DNA from: Elephas maximus indicus
Taxonomy: Eukaryota; Chordata; Mammalia; Proboscidea; Elephantidae
DNA: 64,000 nucleotides
Assembly (NCBI RefSeq): GCF_024166365.1
Contig: NC_064841.1
Location: forward strand, 31,054,001 to 31,118,000
Direction of reading: 5' to 3'
Shown piece after piece: positions 1-13,945 of this stretch. A program made the translations under genes and the position numbers. A model generated the notes under the pieces. The model was not told the origin of the DNA. It saw only the letters and a list, made by a program, of their open reading frames with translations, and did not search any database. Every line of letters begins with the position of its first letter. The stretch's first letter is position 1.

Positions 1-100
1 TCCGCCAGGCGCTCCTTGGAAACTCTATGGGGCAGTTCTACTCTGTCCTATACGGTCGCTATGAGTCAGAATCGACTCGATGACAGTGGGTTTTTTTGGT
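1..100 (+). repeat. AfroSINE, 3' part, cut by the window edge
   Basis: The window opens inside a tRNA-derived SINE. The visible part runs from 'GCTCCTTGGAAACTCTATGG' through 'GGTCGCTATGAGTCAGAATC' to a T-rich tail. The tRNA-like head with its pol III promoter lies outside the window. The same unit occurs in more complete form at many other places here, which makes the call secure. Confidence 0.9.
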
Positions 101-3100
101 ACAGTTTCCCTCTGAGTCCCTCTCCTGAAGCAGTCCTTCCTTTTGTCTACCTGAAAATTCCATTTTTTTTCCTCAAAACTCAGTTCAAGTGTCACTTCCT
201 CAGTGAAGAGATCCACAACACCTCCCCCAATCCCAGGCTAGATACTCCTGGGTACTCTTGCAAAATTTATTATGTACAAATCGCACTAGAGCGAAACTGT
301 CAACGTTCTAAGGCAGACACTGCTTGTTGTTTACCAATCCCCATTCTTTCCTTTTTCTAACAACATTTTCCCTGTTTTGTTTGGAGCAATATACCCAGCT
401 TAAATACCTCCTCAGAATTGCTTGCAGCTAGGGGCATCCTTGCCCCACAATTCTGGCCAGAAGATACAAATGAAAGTCTGCTAGATATTTCTGGAAGCGA
501 TTTTGTCTTCCTGATTCATGCAACTTTCTTTCCTCTTCTTTCTTCCTCCTCTTTCCTTCCTGGCAGAAGGCAGGAGGCTTGGAGGTAGAGCCACTAGTTG
601 GCAGCCTTGAGTGACAAGCTTGCAGAGGCAAGTCAACTGTTAGTAATGGTGGAGCAGAAACTTGGAGTCTGAACTTGGATGACTCTGAATTGTCTACCTC
701 TGGACCTAATTTTTGGGAGGAAACTGAACCTTATTTAGGTATGCAAACTGTAACTGGGTTTTTTTATTGGATGTAGCTGACTGCCATCTTGGCAGGAGTC
801 CCACTCAAGACTATAATCTCCCTGAAGATAGAGCCTGGGACCTTATCTCTGAACCCCAGACATACCTAATGCTTGATATATGATAAAGGCTCATCTTAAT
901 GACAAAAATGGGATTCAAGACTCAAGTCCATTTCAATCCTGAGATTGTATAGTTTCATTATCTAAACCTACTCCTGTGGCTATTCCCATCCCAGTTCTTA
1001 CCCCCCACCAGCCATTCTATCTCATGCTATTAAAGGGAACCCCCAAGCTAGAAAGCAGAGGTTGATCTACACTTCTCTGTAGTACGGGTTGCTGCTGATA
1101 TTACCTTCCTTGTTTAATAAACTTCTAACAATGCATACACATTTGTCTTGTTTCCATTTCATACCTAGGACCTGACTTTTTAACAGGAGATTGAAACTTC
1201 AGATTCCTTTGAATATGTTTTCACTCAGAAAATGCTTAAAATAATAATTCTGACTTAGGAATTCAATATATTAACAGCTGCTAGTATCAGTCATCAAATA
1301 TGGCTCCCAGAGAGGCTGCCCTGGGCCTTAGGTAAAATTCATCACTCTAGATAAAAATGCATTTCCTTAGGCCCCAGGAGACCGATCAGGCTGATGGTGA
1401 TGATTATTGTAATGAGCAGTAATTAATGTTGGCTGAACACTGATTTTAGAATTTCTGAAGTCAAAACAAAATAGTTATTATTATAGCAGGGAAGAGAAGT
1501 TTATTCCATAGGACATGTGTTGTCTAACTACCATTAGCAGTAAAGAAAAATCAACCATGTGCACTGCTCATTCATCAGTAGTATCAAAGAATTCAAAATG
1601 AGCATCTCCCAATGAACTTCCACTTCTGAAAATAGAAGTGATGTTATTACTCAGAAGAAGGCAAAATTCATTATATCTTTTTACTAAACTAAAAGGAAAC
1701 TTAGTGGAAAAAGATAGTCCTTTCTTAAATTAACCAGGGGAAGGCTTTTATGCTATGAGATTAAAAGACCAAAGTACTTAGGTCATCACTGAAGTAACTG
1801 GAGGTCATGGATACCAATACATTAAGCACTGTCACAAAAGGAAGAAGGAAGTTTCCTTAGTTGTTGGCTTCTTGCTAGGTTATAGGAACAGAGAATATAT
1901 GAACCAACATTCTCTGGGTCATGTAGCTAAGTCCACGTAGCCATGTCGTTATTAGAGCTAGAGCTGAAATATCAATTACACTCTTGAATTTTCAAGCCTC
2001 TCCAGAGGACATTTGGGAATGCCAATAGAGTCTACCTGTACACCACAATGCAACCCAGGCAGTACCTTTAAGAAGAAATATTGCTTTTACACTCCCTCAC
2101 AGATCATATCACCCAAAGGCTTTTTCTTATTAAGCTAATTCCAAGAGAATATCTTTACAAGTAGCTTTACCTACTCTCGGGATGTCAACTAAAATTGCTT
2201 CATTCGTTGAACAAGTGCCATAGAGAAAAGAAATAAAAAATAATAAGAAATGATGGTTGGAGGGTAGCTATTTTAGAATGAATGGTCAGAGAGAGGAAGT
2301 AGCTTTCGAGCTGAGATGAAAAAGGAGCTGGCCATGAGAATGTCTTGGAGATGAGCATTTCGGGCAGACTAAGCTGCAAAAGTAAAGGATTTGATATCTT
2401 CTGGAGCACAGAGTGATTGAGGAACATACAGGAGCTCCAACGTGGGAGTGAAGGTAGGAGCGGGTGGGAGGTGTGATCTAAGATGAGGTTTAAGTGATAG
2501 ACAAGGTCAGATCAGACAGGCCTTAGAAAAGTGTTTAAATTTATTCTAAGTGTAATGGGAAGCCACTGGGCACGACCTGATCTCATTTATGACTTTTAAA
2601 AGAATTCCCAGAGTGCTGTGCAGAAAATGGGTATCACAAGGCATGAGTGCAAGAGGAAAAGGAAGTGTGGAAGAGGAGGCTGTTGGGTAAGCCTAAACGA
2701 GAAATGATGGTGATTGGACTGGAGTGATAGAAAATGGAGATGTGGACGGATTCAGGATGTATTTTGAAAGAATAGGCAACAAAACTTGTTGATGGATTGC
2801 ACATAGGGTATGAGAGGAAGAGAAGAATCAAGCTTGAACCGAGTAGATGGTGGTGCCATTGAACAAAAAGCGTAAGACTGGGCAAGAAACGTATTTTGTG
2901 GTGTTAGAATAAAGAGATCATTCGTGGACATGTTAAGTTGGAGATTTGTTTTAGATACTTAAGAGAAGATGTTTGGAAGGCAAAGCTGACCTTGATAACA
3001 GTGCTTTCCCTAGACTGTTGAGGAAGTGGGGAGAATGATTAAAGACAATGCTTCTAAAGAAGTTTTGGAGTGAAAGGAAGCAGAGATATGCTGGGATAGC

Positions 3101-3484
3101 TAAAGGAGGATGTGGAGTTAAGGAAAATTTGTTTGTTTTTAGATAGAAGATATTGAAGTATATATGTAAATTGTTGTGCAGAAATTGATGATGCTTTCCT
3201 ATGAAGGGAGGAGTGAAGTCTTCTTTAAGGCAAGAGGAGAAGGTCATAAGTGGAGAGATGGGCTTTGATAGGAGCAGGGACACTTTATCCATAGCAAGTA
3301 GAGGGAGGGCGAAGAGTGTGGATAGAGATGTGGGTGGTTTTGTATATTTGGAGGTGGAAAAATGAAGAATTTCCTCTGATTTCTGTATTTTCCCAATGAA
3401 TTATGAGGCAAGATCATCAGCCAAGAGTGGAGAAGAGGGATGAGGAATATAAGAGATTTGGGGGAGAGAATAAAAATAAAAATA
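101..3484. other. Upstream intergenic DNA with old repeat remnants
   Basis: No gene was recognised; open frames are short and without familiar motifs. About 795-905 resembles the 3' end of an L2 LINE (text like 'ctccctgaagatagagcctg'). About 2400-3300 matches, by eye, a common ancient mammalian repeat of the type 'aatgggaagccactgggcac', and related text recurs at about 10410-10930. I cannot name that family with certainty. The rest is unremarkable AT-rich sequence. Confidence 0.5.
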
Positions 3485-3643
3485 AAACCAAATCTGTTGC
3501 TGTCGAGTTGATGCTGCTTAAAGTGACCCTATAGAACAGAGTAGTGCTGCCTCATAGGGTTTCCAAAGAGGGGCTGGTAGATTCAAACTGCCAACCTTTT
3601 GGTTAGCAACAGGGCTCTTTAACTACTAAGCCACCTGGGCTCC
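3485..3643 (-). repeat. AfroSINE
   Basis: Read on the minus strand it starts with the 'ggagcccaggtggcttagta' head and ends in 'GACAGCAACAGATTTGG'. It is near full length (about 160 bases) and diverged from the other copies, so it is probably one of the older ones. Confidence 0.9.
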
Positions 3644-4084
3644 AGGGCTTCAATAGAAGGTGTAAAATAGCTGTTCTAAAATGTGGGAAACTGAAAATAT
3701 GAAAGCATAATAGGACTTTTGGTCTGTGCTATCTACCCAACTGAGATTTGTGGTTATGAATTTAAAATTAAAACAGTCAACACAGTTAGTCACGTGTTTT
3801 TCTTGGGGAATGTTAAGGAGATCTTGTCCAGGGATGGTGTCATTGTGGCAGTGAGTTTAATGGTGTTAGTGGACTCTTCCAGGGGAGTACAACAGTGGGG
3901 AGAGACTGAGCTTTTGCACATGATTATAATTATGAACCATGGGAATCTGGATACCAGGATGTGAAGGTGTGATGAATGGTGAAAAAGAAGCAGGGTCAAT
4001 GGATCAAAACTCTCTGTGAGGTTGAAAACTTACTGCAGAGAAGGTACTTGAGTAAGTGGAAATCACCTTGGGAAGTATTAACAC

Positions 4085-4203
4085 GTAGAGATGGCCATGT
4101 CCCATTTCCAAAGATTCTGATTTAATTGGTTAACACTCAGCATCAGTGTTTTAAAAGAGTTTTGCAGGTGATTCTACATGCAACTATGGTTAAGAACCAT
4201 TGT
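4085..4203 (-). mobile_element. MER5-like hAT DNA transposon fragment
   Basis: The end 'gcaggtgattctacatgcaa' followed by 'ggttaagaaccattg' matches the terminal region of MER5-type non-autonomous hAT-Charlie elements read in reverse. An internal 'ttctgatttaattggtt' fits as well. It is diverged and carries no gene. Confidence 0.6.
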
Positions 4204-5904
4204 GTAACAAGAAGATAGGCAATTGGTTCCTGCTTAAGGAGAAGTGGTTAGCTGGAATGTGTGAAGCCATTGGACAACTGTTCTGCAACTGTGGTTATAT
4301 GGTGGCCTGGGAGTGACGTGGGGATGGATAAGGGTTTCCTCCTGCAGCTCTCAGATCTTGCTGTGGTGTGTCAGCCTGGGAGAGGAAAGGACAATCTCAC
4401 TAGCATGGCAAGACTTTATGAGGGCCCTCTCAAGGCATCAGGTCACAAGGGCTCTAAAGTTAGCCATGTGGAGGCTCTTCCTTTCAGTGTGGAGGAATAA
4501 ATGCCACCCTTGTGTGCATATAGCCAAGAATGAAGAAAGAAAATAACAAAGCAACCCAAAGTGCAAATCCATATTACCTCCTTCCACCCATTTTACACAT
4601 TAAAAACATGACAAGGTATCACTTACATGGCCCAGTCAGATAAAAAGTGTTTTCTACGTACCAGTCAAAAAAATATTGTGTCAGAACAATTTCAGAGCCA
4701 AGTCCTATGTAAGCAATAAAGTGCTTTTGTAACACAAAACACTAGTTCCTAGCCTTGGTGAATTCTGCACCCAGGAATTCCCAGGGTCACCCCAGGAGCC
4801 AGCAGAAGGCCCATTTCATGTGAGGCCGCATATGAATGAGCCTTGCTGTACTAACTCCCTCTGAGGTACAGGAAGCAGGAGATAAGCCCCCAGGTTATAA
4901 AGTCAACATTGGGTCTCTTACTCTTCCGGATGGCCACCCAGTGACCAAGTGGCAGAAAACAGAAATCAAGGAAAAATGCCATGTAATGTCTAGCCAGCAA
5001 GTGCACCCAAATGTGGCCAAAGAACTTACCGACCTTTCTTAGCAGGGCTTTCACTCCTTACTTCTATCGCTCTGGGTAGCAGGGAGAAGAGCAGCCTAAA
5101 AAAAGAACACAAGGCACATGAACATTTTAAAACACTAAGACTTTTAAAATATTAAGGGATGTTTTCTGTTGCTTTTAATCTAAAATGGAATTTATCAAAA
5201 AGAGATGAAAATGATCAAACAGTGTCCAAAAGGGTAAATTTTAATGTAACTACAGTAAATATTAACTGGGATGATAATCCTAACTGTTAACATGAGTACA
5301 TTTCCATTGTTACAAACATTTGGTTTAACTTAATCCCCAGAGTATATTACTGCCAAAAGGAATCTCATTGACAAGAGTTAATGTACTGGTTACTTTTTAA
5401 ACTATCCCTTTTTAACTATTGACTTACTGGTAGTGTTCATCTTGGAAAAGCCTATTTTTATTACTGCTGTCATCAATCTCAGTGAAGTTCAGAGATATTT
5501 GCTTGTAGTCACTACAGCTTATTCCTTTGCTGGTTAGAATACACTTGTGTGAACAAGAGGCCAGGGCTTCCAGTGACGCCACATTTCTGTCAGATGACAG
5601 CGTGTCTGTGATTGGATCCGATGAAGTGTTTGGCTCGGCTTCCAATTCAGGTTCTTTCGATTAAAGCCAAAAGGCAAGAAGAAACAGAAACAAAAGGCAT
5701 AGTGAACTCATTTTCTTATTTTTTTTATGATCATCTTTGCTTGGAAGTGCTGAGGGTGGGACTGATAGGTAGGGGTTCTGCAGTATTTCCATCCATCTTC
5801 TCACATACTACCAGCCTTGGATTTCAAACATGTCAGAACTGCAAAGAGAATGCAACTTAGATAGCATCACCAAAACGTGTTCAAATCTAGCATTTAAAGG
5901 AAAT

Positions 5905-6030
5905 AATGCAACATGGTAGAAAGACCTTTGGCCAAAAAGAGACCCCAGTTCAGTATCAAATAACTCTTGGCCAAGTTATTTTTTCTTTGAGCCTCAATTT
6001 CCTAATCCATAAAGACCTGGAGAGAGGCCT
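5905..6030 (+). repeat. MIR SINE fragment
   Basis: The order of blocks (a 'gaccccagttcagtatcaaa' region, then 'ttggccaagttatttt', then 'gcctcaatttcctaatccat') follows the MIR consensus from its tRNA-like part to its core. It is heavily diverged, as expected for an ancient MIR. Confidence 0.6.
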
Positions 6031-7744
6031 AGTACATCCACGGTTTGCAAATAGTGTACCCAGAACCCCTCAGGAGAGCAGCAGATGGGGAACTCCACCA
6101 GAGCGTATTGTTTGTGTTAGATGTTGGGTCTTCTGCAAAGATCTCTGTAAGGAAAGACTTCTGACATCAAAACACATTGCAAACCGCTGAGTTAGGTGTT
6201 CTTTAAGGCTGTTTCAGAAGGAATACTTGAATTCATAGCAGTGGTTGTCAAACTTTTTGGTAAAGCACTCAAATCATTAAAAAAAAAAAAAAGCGGTTCA
6301 TATCCAAAATGCATATTCATATGTTACATATGTGTATTCCTGAGAAATACATTATATTCCTTGTAATATATTTCCCTCAAAATAGAAATTTCAAAAGGGA
6401 GCTAAAGCAGCAACTATTAAAGTAAATGATACATTTATTTATTAGCAGTTAGGGCCTTTTATCAATACTTTTATCATTTTAACATTATTAATATTAAAGT
6501 TTTCAGTGAAACTAATACTATTTGCATATGTCATATCTGACTGATTGCCCTTTGTTTTAACCTTGTTTCGGTGCTTGTTACTTTTCTGCTATCATGGTAG
6601 GGCTCACAGTGCATCTCCAGTAGGAATTGCACTCTGTCTGGACCTACAAAGAAAAACTAAACGAGCAGTCTATAGCTCTAGGATTTTCTGAATGATAAAC
6701 AGATCACAGGATGTTGGAAGACGGTAAATTCAGTGTTCTTAATTCCAGACAAAACAGTCCACTCTGGCTAGTTTCAGAAGAAAGGCTTTTTTTTTTTTTT
6801 TTTTTTTAAAGATATTTGGCAGCTTACAGAATTTTGGGAGGATCAGAGAACCAAGGTTGGAGGTTTCACGTAGCAAGTAGAAGAAATGCCCTTCTACACC
6901 ACAGAACTGACCTAGCAAAACATCATTGCTGTCACTGCCTGCTTGGCAACATCAATGAAGTCAGAACTGGATGCAGCCAAAAACTCCATCACAGCTGCTC
7001 CAAGAGTTCCCAATGCCTCTGCCTTGGCTTGTCTCTCAAGGCAGCCAATTGCCCCCTAGTGACCAGTGTCTCACATTGCTCATTCTGCAGATGTGTTTGC
7101 TGTTAGAAGATCTGGGTAAGACTAAAACTAACTGCGATTAACATGATGGTTCTAGCCATGTTTGGTAAAAACTCCTGCTAAGGAGAAGGACTATATTGGG
7201 TAGGATAGATGGGGGTGAAGAACTGTCCCCTTCTATGAAGGAGAGAGAAGTCCAACTCACTAAATCTAAGAAGGCAAAGCTTGACTGGAAGCCTGGATTG
7301 GATTTTAAGTGGTCCTGAACAAGGGGGCAGGGTGGGCACCAGAGCTTCTGGGTACCAGCGGGGCTCAACTTCTGATGAATGGCCTGGCTGCTATGGGTTA
7401 AACTGAGCTGCCAGAGTCAATATAAGGGATGGCAGAGGCAAGGTACAGCCCTAACGAAAGGGAGTGGTAATAATGAGTAATAATCAGCTGCCCAGATTGG
7501 GTTCAGACCTGGACCATGACAGAAGGCCAATAAGGTAGACTCAACACCCATGGTAGGAGCCAAATACTCAAAATAAGTCCAGAAGCTGAAACCCACTTGA
7601 GGCATACTTGATTCGGAGCATGGGACCAGCCACTCACCATCAGACCCTTATCACTGGAGAAAGGAGCGCTCACAAGCTACCAGGCCAGCCTTTCAAGGTT
7701 TCAGAACTGATAAGGCTATAGCTGTCCCTGTTACTGAGAGGTCT

Positions 7745-8310
7745 GACAAGGCAATGTTCCAGTTATTTCCTGCTGTATAAGAAACGCTCCTCCCACCCCG
7801 AAGTAGTGATGTAAAGCAATAATCACTTTATTATGCTCATGGGATGTGTGGGTCAGGAATTTAGACAAGAGAGAGTGGGATGGTTTTTCTCTGCTCCATA
7901 ATACCTGGCATCTTAGCTGAGAAGACTCAAATGCCAGGAGGCGACTCAAACAGCTGTGGGCTGGAGTCATCTAGGGGCTTTTTTGCTCACATGCCTGGCA
8001 CCTGGGTTGGGACAACTCAAAGGCTAGGATTGGCTGGGACTGTTGATCAGAGAACCTACCCGAGGCCTTGCCATATAACCTGGGCTTCTTGCAGCATGGC
8101 AGCTAGGTTGTGAGATGGGGCACCCAAAGAGGAAGCATTAAGAGAGCAAATGTTCCAAGAAACCTAGATGGAATCTGTGTAGCCTTTTACGACCAAGCCT
8201 TGAAGTCACATAACGTCACTTCTGCAGCACTGCGTAGATTCATGATGAGGAGACACAGACTCCATCTCTTAATGGGCAGAGTGTTAAAAAATTCAGAACC
8301 ATGCTTTAAA
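7745..8310 (+). repeat. Ancient interspersed repeat, family not assigned
   Basis: Text such as 'gcatggcagctaggttgtga' and 'gaagtcacataacgtcactt' occurs in the same order as in a second copy at 61935-62600 (there 'ggcttaaaacaacaatttat' and 'aagtaggctgcatcacttcc'). The two copies define a shared dispersed repeat of several hundred bases. I recognise it as a common old mammalian type but cannot name it securely. Confidence 0.5.
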
Positions 8311-11300
8311 ACTTCCACTAAGCAAAACTAAGGAAGATAAAAGCTCAGAAGCACATCAACTGTACGTAGTATTGACAAAGACTTGAGTAACCTAGTTTCT
8401 TTAGAGAAAAAAAATATTGTTGAAGATGTTGCAGGTACCAAGTACTGTACTAAGTGCTGGGGATACTGAGGCAAGGCATAGCCCTCAAGGAGTTTACAAT
8501 CCATTGAAGAAGACAGACGCACATACATTATTGTAACCATAGGTCAAGTGAGGAAAGTAAATCAAGAAAGCTGGTGTGAAAGTGCTGTAACAGCCTAGAA
8601 AAAGGAGTAATTAACATAGCACAGCTGCTATGTTGCCTAGGGGAAAGCAAGGGAGGTTAGGAATTAGTCAGACCTGAATTGGAATCCTACGTTCACCATT
8701 TGTTAGATTGGACAATATGAAATTGCTTTTTTGTGGGAAAAAACAGTTGTATTTAAGAAACAATTGTGGTCGTTTTGTAATTATCATCATTATAGAAAGC
8801 ATAAAGGAGAAAGCTGAATCTGAGATGACATCTGAAGCCTTAATATGATTTTGATGGCCGGAGAAGGGAGGTTGGGTAAGGTATTTTAGTTTGATTAAAA
8901 AAAAAAAGTGCAAAGGCTGTTATTGTGATTCTGCTTATAAGTGATATTTGGTTCTGCCTTTGCTTTGGGACCAAGAAATTTCTTTTGAATAAAAGAATTC
9001 AAGAAAAAGAAAAAAACTGAAGTCGAAATTCACTGATAGAAAATCAACACAGGTAGTTTCACGTTTGTACTTCCCAGTATTTTTATGAACAAACAATCTG
9101 TAATCCCTCCCTTCAGAAATCACAAGCCATATTCTGGTTAAAAGTTACTAAATATTCTTAAAAGAAAGTAAGGGTAATCCTTGAGGTCAATCATAAGAGA
9201 GAATCAAAATCCTAATAGCCTGAGATTGAAGGAGGGAAGACCATGGCCTTGAAAACTTAGGGCTTAAATTTCGAAATCCTCATAGAATCAGGGCATAAAA
9301 CTCTGGCCCAGCATGATGAATTGGGAAGTTAGAACTGATACTCTTGCACAAATCTGAGTCTCAAATGGCTATATACCATTAGTGAAACACTGGTCTAGAA
9401 AACCAGCTCATCAGAAAAGGAAATAACAAGGAAATTTCTGTCTTATCATGGGCTCTTCATCAAAAAGAAGAAAGACTCACCTGACAATTCTTACCAACAG
9501 GCCTACTCTCACTTACCTCTGGGGTTCTTCCATGGTTTGTAAACCCCAGGGTGATTAACAAAAATACTGATGGTAACTCTGGGGCATCTGACAGAAGTGC
9601 CAAACTAGTTTGGAAAGACATATTTTCAAGTAATTTAAAATGGAATTCCCACATATAAAGTCTTGCTGAAGGTGAGCTCATGATCTAAAATTCTAAAATA
9701 TGAGAAAGCAATTTGCCTAAGCAGTAGTCAGTAGATACAACAAACAGCAGGATTTGACCCTTAGGAACTTCAGATTATAGAACTGTCAGGTAAAACAAAT
9801 ATATTTAAAATGTTTAGAAGACAAGGAGGCAGTGTGGAAAGATAATAGGCATATATACATTTTTAAAAAGAACCATATATGAATCATAGAAATTAAAACA
9901 TAGTTGAGATTTTAAAAATTAACTGATAGGTTGAACAGCTGATTAGACACAGTTAAAGAGAGAATTGGAGAACCTGAATATAAATCAAAGGAAACTATTC
10001 AGAATTAAGCACAGAGAAATAAATAGATGGAATTTACGAAAGACAGCCTAGAAACATGGAAGAGAGAGGAAGAAGATCCAAAATAAATCCAACTGGAGGG
10101 AAAGAAAGAATTGAGAAGCTGAAGGAGAGGCAGTATTTAAAAAGGTAATGACTGAGCATTTTCTAAAACTGTTGAAAAACAAAAATTGTTATATTCAGAA
10201 AGCATGACTGGTTCTAAGAAAGAGTGCTTTAGCATCAGAGGACAAGAAGAGTTGGATACAAATATTCCCTCAAGGAATTTATTAAGGAAGATCATAAAGG
10301 TACAGACACAACCAGTATGTAAGGCAGAGATGCCACAGGAAGGAAACCAATGATATCCTCGGAGTTTGGAGGTGAGCAATGGCGAGAGATCACTTCTGGT
10401 TGAGAGAACCATATCAACAGTTTACTGTAGAAGATGATGTTCATCTTGGATCTCAAAAGATGAGTAGACTGAACATGTGAAAAGGACGTGTAAGGTACTC
10501 CAGATAGAGGAAGCTTCCAGAGAGGTGGGAAAGCATGAAGTGTTTACCAGAAGCATCAAGCATCTTGGTCTGCTCAGGTTATGGGACTTGAGAAGGGACT
10601 TTATGGGAAATAGATTTGGAAAGAAAGGTTGAGAACACACCATGGGGGTTTTGAATGAAAGGCAAAAATTTTGGGTTCTATCCAGAAAATAATTGAGGGA
10701 TCTTGAAGAGTCTGAATAGGAAAATGCCATTTATTAGAACTGTAAGATTAATCAGGCAGTAATACATTCGGTGGATTAGAAAAGGAGGTTCCTGCAGTTG
10801 AGGAGCCCATCTGCCATGCCTCTGGAAGGCACAAGAAACATCAGATTGCTGAGTCGGTTTGATGAAGAAACTTGTGTGATTGTTGATCCATAGAGATTTT
10901 GGACATAAATGTGTGAAAAACTCACAAAATATCAATACGACAGAAACAGATGCACCAAACTATTATTCACTATCTTGGCTTCTCTGAACTGGGGCTTCTG
11001 CTGGGGCCAGAAGTGAAGCTGTCTCCTAGAACCCTCATGCAACAAATACTGCCAAGATGTCCTGATATGCCCAACATATCCAATTTCAGTGTTCCAGTTC
11101 AATGCCAACCAGCTAAGTGGAAACCTGGAAATGATCTGGATGGTGATATTTTTGCCCACAGAATATTACTTCTAAATGGGTCCAAGCCCAGACCAATTTC
11201 AGAATTATTTTTGTCTTCCCACACAACATAGAATTATTCTCCAGTTTTAAAAAGTATTTTTCAAACGTGTTTATAGACTTGATTTGGAAAGTTTGCTGTT

Positions 11301-12008
11301 AAAACCCAGTATAGAAGCACCATAATTTCTAAAACAAATCATGTCAGGCTTCTATTACATCTACATAAGTCCACAAAATAGATAGCTCAATAGACTGTTT
11401 TCTGCAGTTTCTTCCCTGTAACTGATTTTCTGTACAGACACTGTTTCTTTCCCAGTCCCAGAGGTATGGTATGCTTCCTTGTCCTAACCTTTGAAAATGA
11501 ACTGCTTATAAAATATTTGCTATGGGACACGCATCATCATTTAAAAAAATAGAGCTTTCCCTCCATAGGTGCGTTTCTGGGAAAAGTGAGTATAAATCAA
11601 ATTTTTGTAAGTCAAATCATATTTTAAATGTCCCAGGGGAACTCATTATTAAATAAAATAGCATGAAGCAAATAATCACATTGCAATGTGGCTTTTCATA
11701 AAGCAGGGCACACCTGTATCACAGTCTATCATGGCTGTAGGACTTCACTCTACAGCAGAGTTTGAGGGTAGCCAGGTCTGCACCTTGGATCCAAGTCAGG
11801 GGAATTAAGTTACTAAGTATCAAGAGGATCTTGTTACAAGGCAGTGTTGTTTATAAGTTGTCCCAGCATAGTTTGTGCTTTAAAAAGATGTAGATAATCT
11901 GCTATGCTTATAAGTTTGAGACTACATTAAGCAAATTAATTCACTTGGTGATGTCTATATTTTCTCATGCCAGCCATAACTATTTGTTTGTTTGAATAAA
12001 GAATTTTT

Positions 12009-12166
12009 AGGTACATAGCACAGTGGTTAAGAACTGGCTGCTAACCAGAAGGACAGCAGTTCGAATTCACCAGCTGTTCCTTGGAAACCCTATGAGGCAG
12101 TTCTACTCTGTCATATAGGGTCACTACGAGTTGGAATTGACTTGATGGTACCGGGTTTGGTTTTAT
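12009..12166 (+). repeat. AfroSINE
   Basis: The head is slightly decayed ('ggtacatagcacagtggtta') and followed by the B-box region 'gcagttcgaattcaccagct' and the tail 'gaattgacttgatggtaccg'. A second copy in the same orientation starts only about ten bases after it. Confidence 0.9.
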
Positions 12167-12176
12167 GTGTGTAAAT

Positions 12177-12332
12177 GGAATCCTGGCGGCGCAGTGGTGA
12201 ATCTGCTGCTAACCTCAAGTTCGGCAGTTCTCCGCCAGCTGCTCCTTGGAAACCTTAATGGGGCAGCTCTACTTTGTCCTATAGAGTCGCTATGTGTTGG
12301 AATTGACTCGATGACAACAGGTTTTTTTTTCT
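12177..12332 (+). repeat. AfroSINE
   Basis: It begins 'ggaatcctggcggcgcagtg' and ends 'actcgatgacaacaggtttt'. It is a head-to-tail neighbour of the SINE just upstream. The two differ throughout, so they are separate insertions rather than a duplication. Confidence 0.9.
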
Positions 12333-12849
12333 TTTATTTGCGTAAATATCACAAATCTTTTATTTTCTGGTAGGGATCTAGACTTAATTAATTGTTCCGT
12401 ATGTTAAAAATCAGGGCAACGATCAGAATCATGACAACCAATCTTATAAAACAAAAAAGTAAAAATAATACCAAAAAAAGGAGAGAGTACTTACCAACGC
12501 CATTAAAAACCACCTCCTTTCTGAATTGTCAGTATGACTTCCATACCACTGCGAGAGAACGTGGTAACATAGGTATATTCGACACCTCCAAATTCTGACA
12601 TTGTATGTATTGTGCAGAACAACTTGCAATTAGAAGTCCTGGGAGGCACAATCCATCTGTCAGTGAGTCTCACTGGCCCTCATTACATGGCCCATGTCCT
12701 ATTGCTTCAGGCTCCAGGAGATGGTCAGGCTCTCTTTGAATGGGATGAGCTGGTGTAGTCCTGGCTCATGTTGAGAGTAGCCAGACATTGAGGAACTAAG
12801 CCGCGAGGACAAAATACACACAAATCCCTTAAAAATATGTAATTAAAAC

Positions 12850-12876
12850 CCAATTACACACACCACACACACACAT
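12850..12876. repeat. Short CA-rich simple repeat
   Basis: An imperfect (CA)n run, interrupted by 'cc', in otherwise ordinary intergenic DNA. Confidence 0.8.
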
Positions 12877-13095
12877 TGGTGCCCATACTCAACTGTAGTG
12901 TTAAGATCTAGTGCAGCAGCCACTGTTTTATATATCTAAGGCTTGGCCTTAGCTACTTGAGGGACAGTCTGCTGACTTGTTAGAGATGGGGATGGGAAGG
13001 GTAGTATCCAAGACACCTGGCCAGCATGCACACATAATACAAGCCTTATCATTATACCAAATTATAGAATGCTAGAGTTGGGAGCTCTAAATAAA

Positions 13096-13304
13096 ATCCC
13101 AAACCAAACATTGCTGTCAAGTTGGATTCTCACTCATAGCAACCCTGTAGGACATGGCAGAACTGTCCCGCAGGGTTTCCAAGACTGTAAATCTTTAGGG
13201 CAGTGCAGACTGCTATACTTTTCTTTGACAGAGGGGCTGGTGGGTTGGAACTGCTGACCTTTTGATTAGCAGGCCAGTGCTTAACCACTGTGCCACCAGG
13301 GCTC
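13096..13304 (-). repeat. AfroSINE, long form
   Basis: In reverse it has the normal head and tail but carries an extra ~45-base middle block ('gactgtaaatctttagggca') that most copies here lack. The copies at 14131, 49920 and 51943 carry comparable extra text. This points to an older or longer subfamily beside the short one. Confidence 0.88.
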
Positions 13305-13339
13305 CTTGGGAGCTATGAATAGCTCCGCTTATTAAATTT

Positions 13340-13530
13340 ATACTCTGTATCAGCAGTACACTAGGCACTTCAAATACATTATCTTTAGCCCTCGAAATAA
13401 TCCTGCAAGATATACATAATTATTCCCATTGTACGGAGGAGAAAACTGAGACTCAGAGAAGTTTGTTAACTTGTCTAATGTTACATAGCTGGTAAAAGGT
13501 AGAACTGGGATTTGAACCTCCAAAGATTTG
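13340..13530 (-). repeat. MIR-type SINE
   Basis: The series 'attattcccattgtacgga', 'gaaaactgagactcagagaa' and 'gaactgggatttgaacct' is the reverse complement of the MIR core and tRNA-like parts. It is ancient and diverged. Confidence 0.75.
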
Positions 13531-13945
13531 ACTCTTAAGGTCTTTCAACCCTGTCTCGCTGTCTCAGAGTTTACCTAATGTACAATGGCCCTGAAATCTG
13601 AATACTGCAGTCTTTTCTTAATACTACAAGCATAGCTTCCAAAACAGTTTCAAAATCTTTGGTAGTCGTCGTTTTCTGCAGACCCTGAAAAGGGTCTACT
13701 TAATTTTACTTGACAAAGGCTAGCTTTTTAACTCTTGAAGAGTCCAACTATTTAGAATGCTGGCACAATCATGATCCGGGGAACAACTCTCTGAATCACT
13801 GAATCAGATATGCAAATGCAACATGGTCCCCTGAATTCTATCTACCCAGATTAAGAACCCCTTCTCTAGAAAATTTTAAAGAGAAGGAAATAGGACCCAA
13901 GAGTTCACACAAAAAACTTTAAATTTGGATGTCTTCTGGGCTCAG

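Larger units (their letters stand above)
3644..12008. other. Upstream intergenic DNA, mostly old repeats
   Basis: No gene was recognised. Apart from the features listed separately, a MIR-like stretch lies at about 8640-8710, an old repeat of the type 'aagtgctggggatactgagg' at about 8430-8560, and diverged repeat text at 10410-10930. Poly-T at 6788-6806 may be an old retroposon tail. The segment 6800-7620 looks repeat-derived, but I could not assign it. Confidence 0.45.
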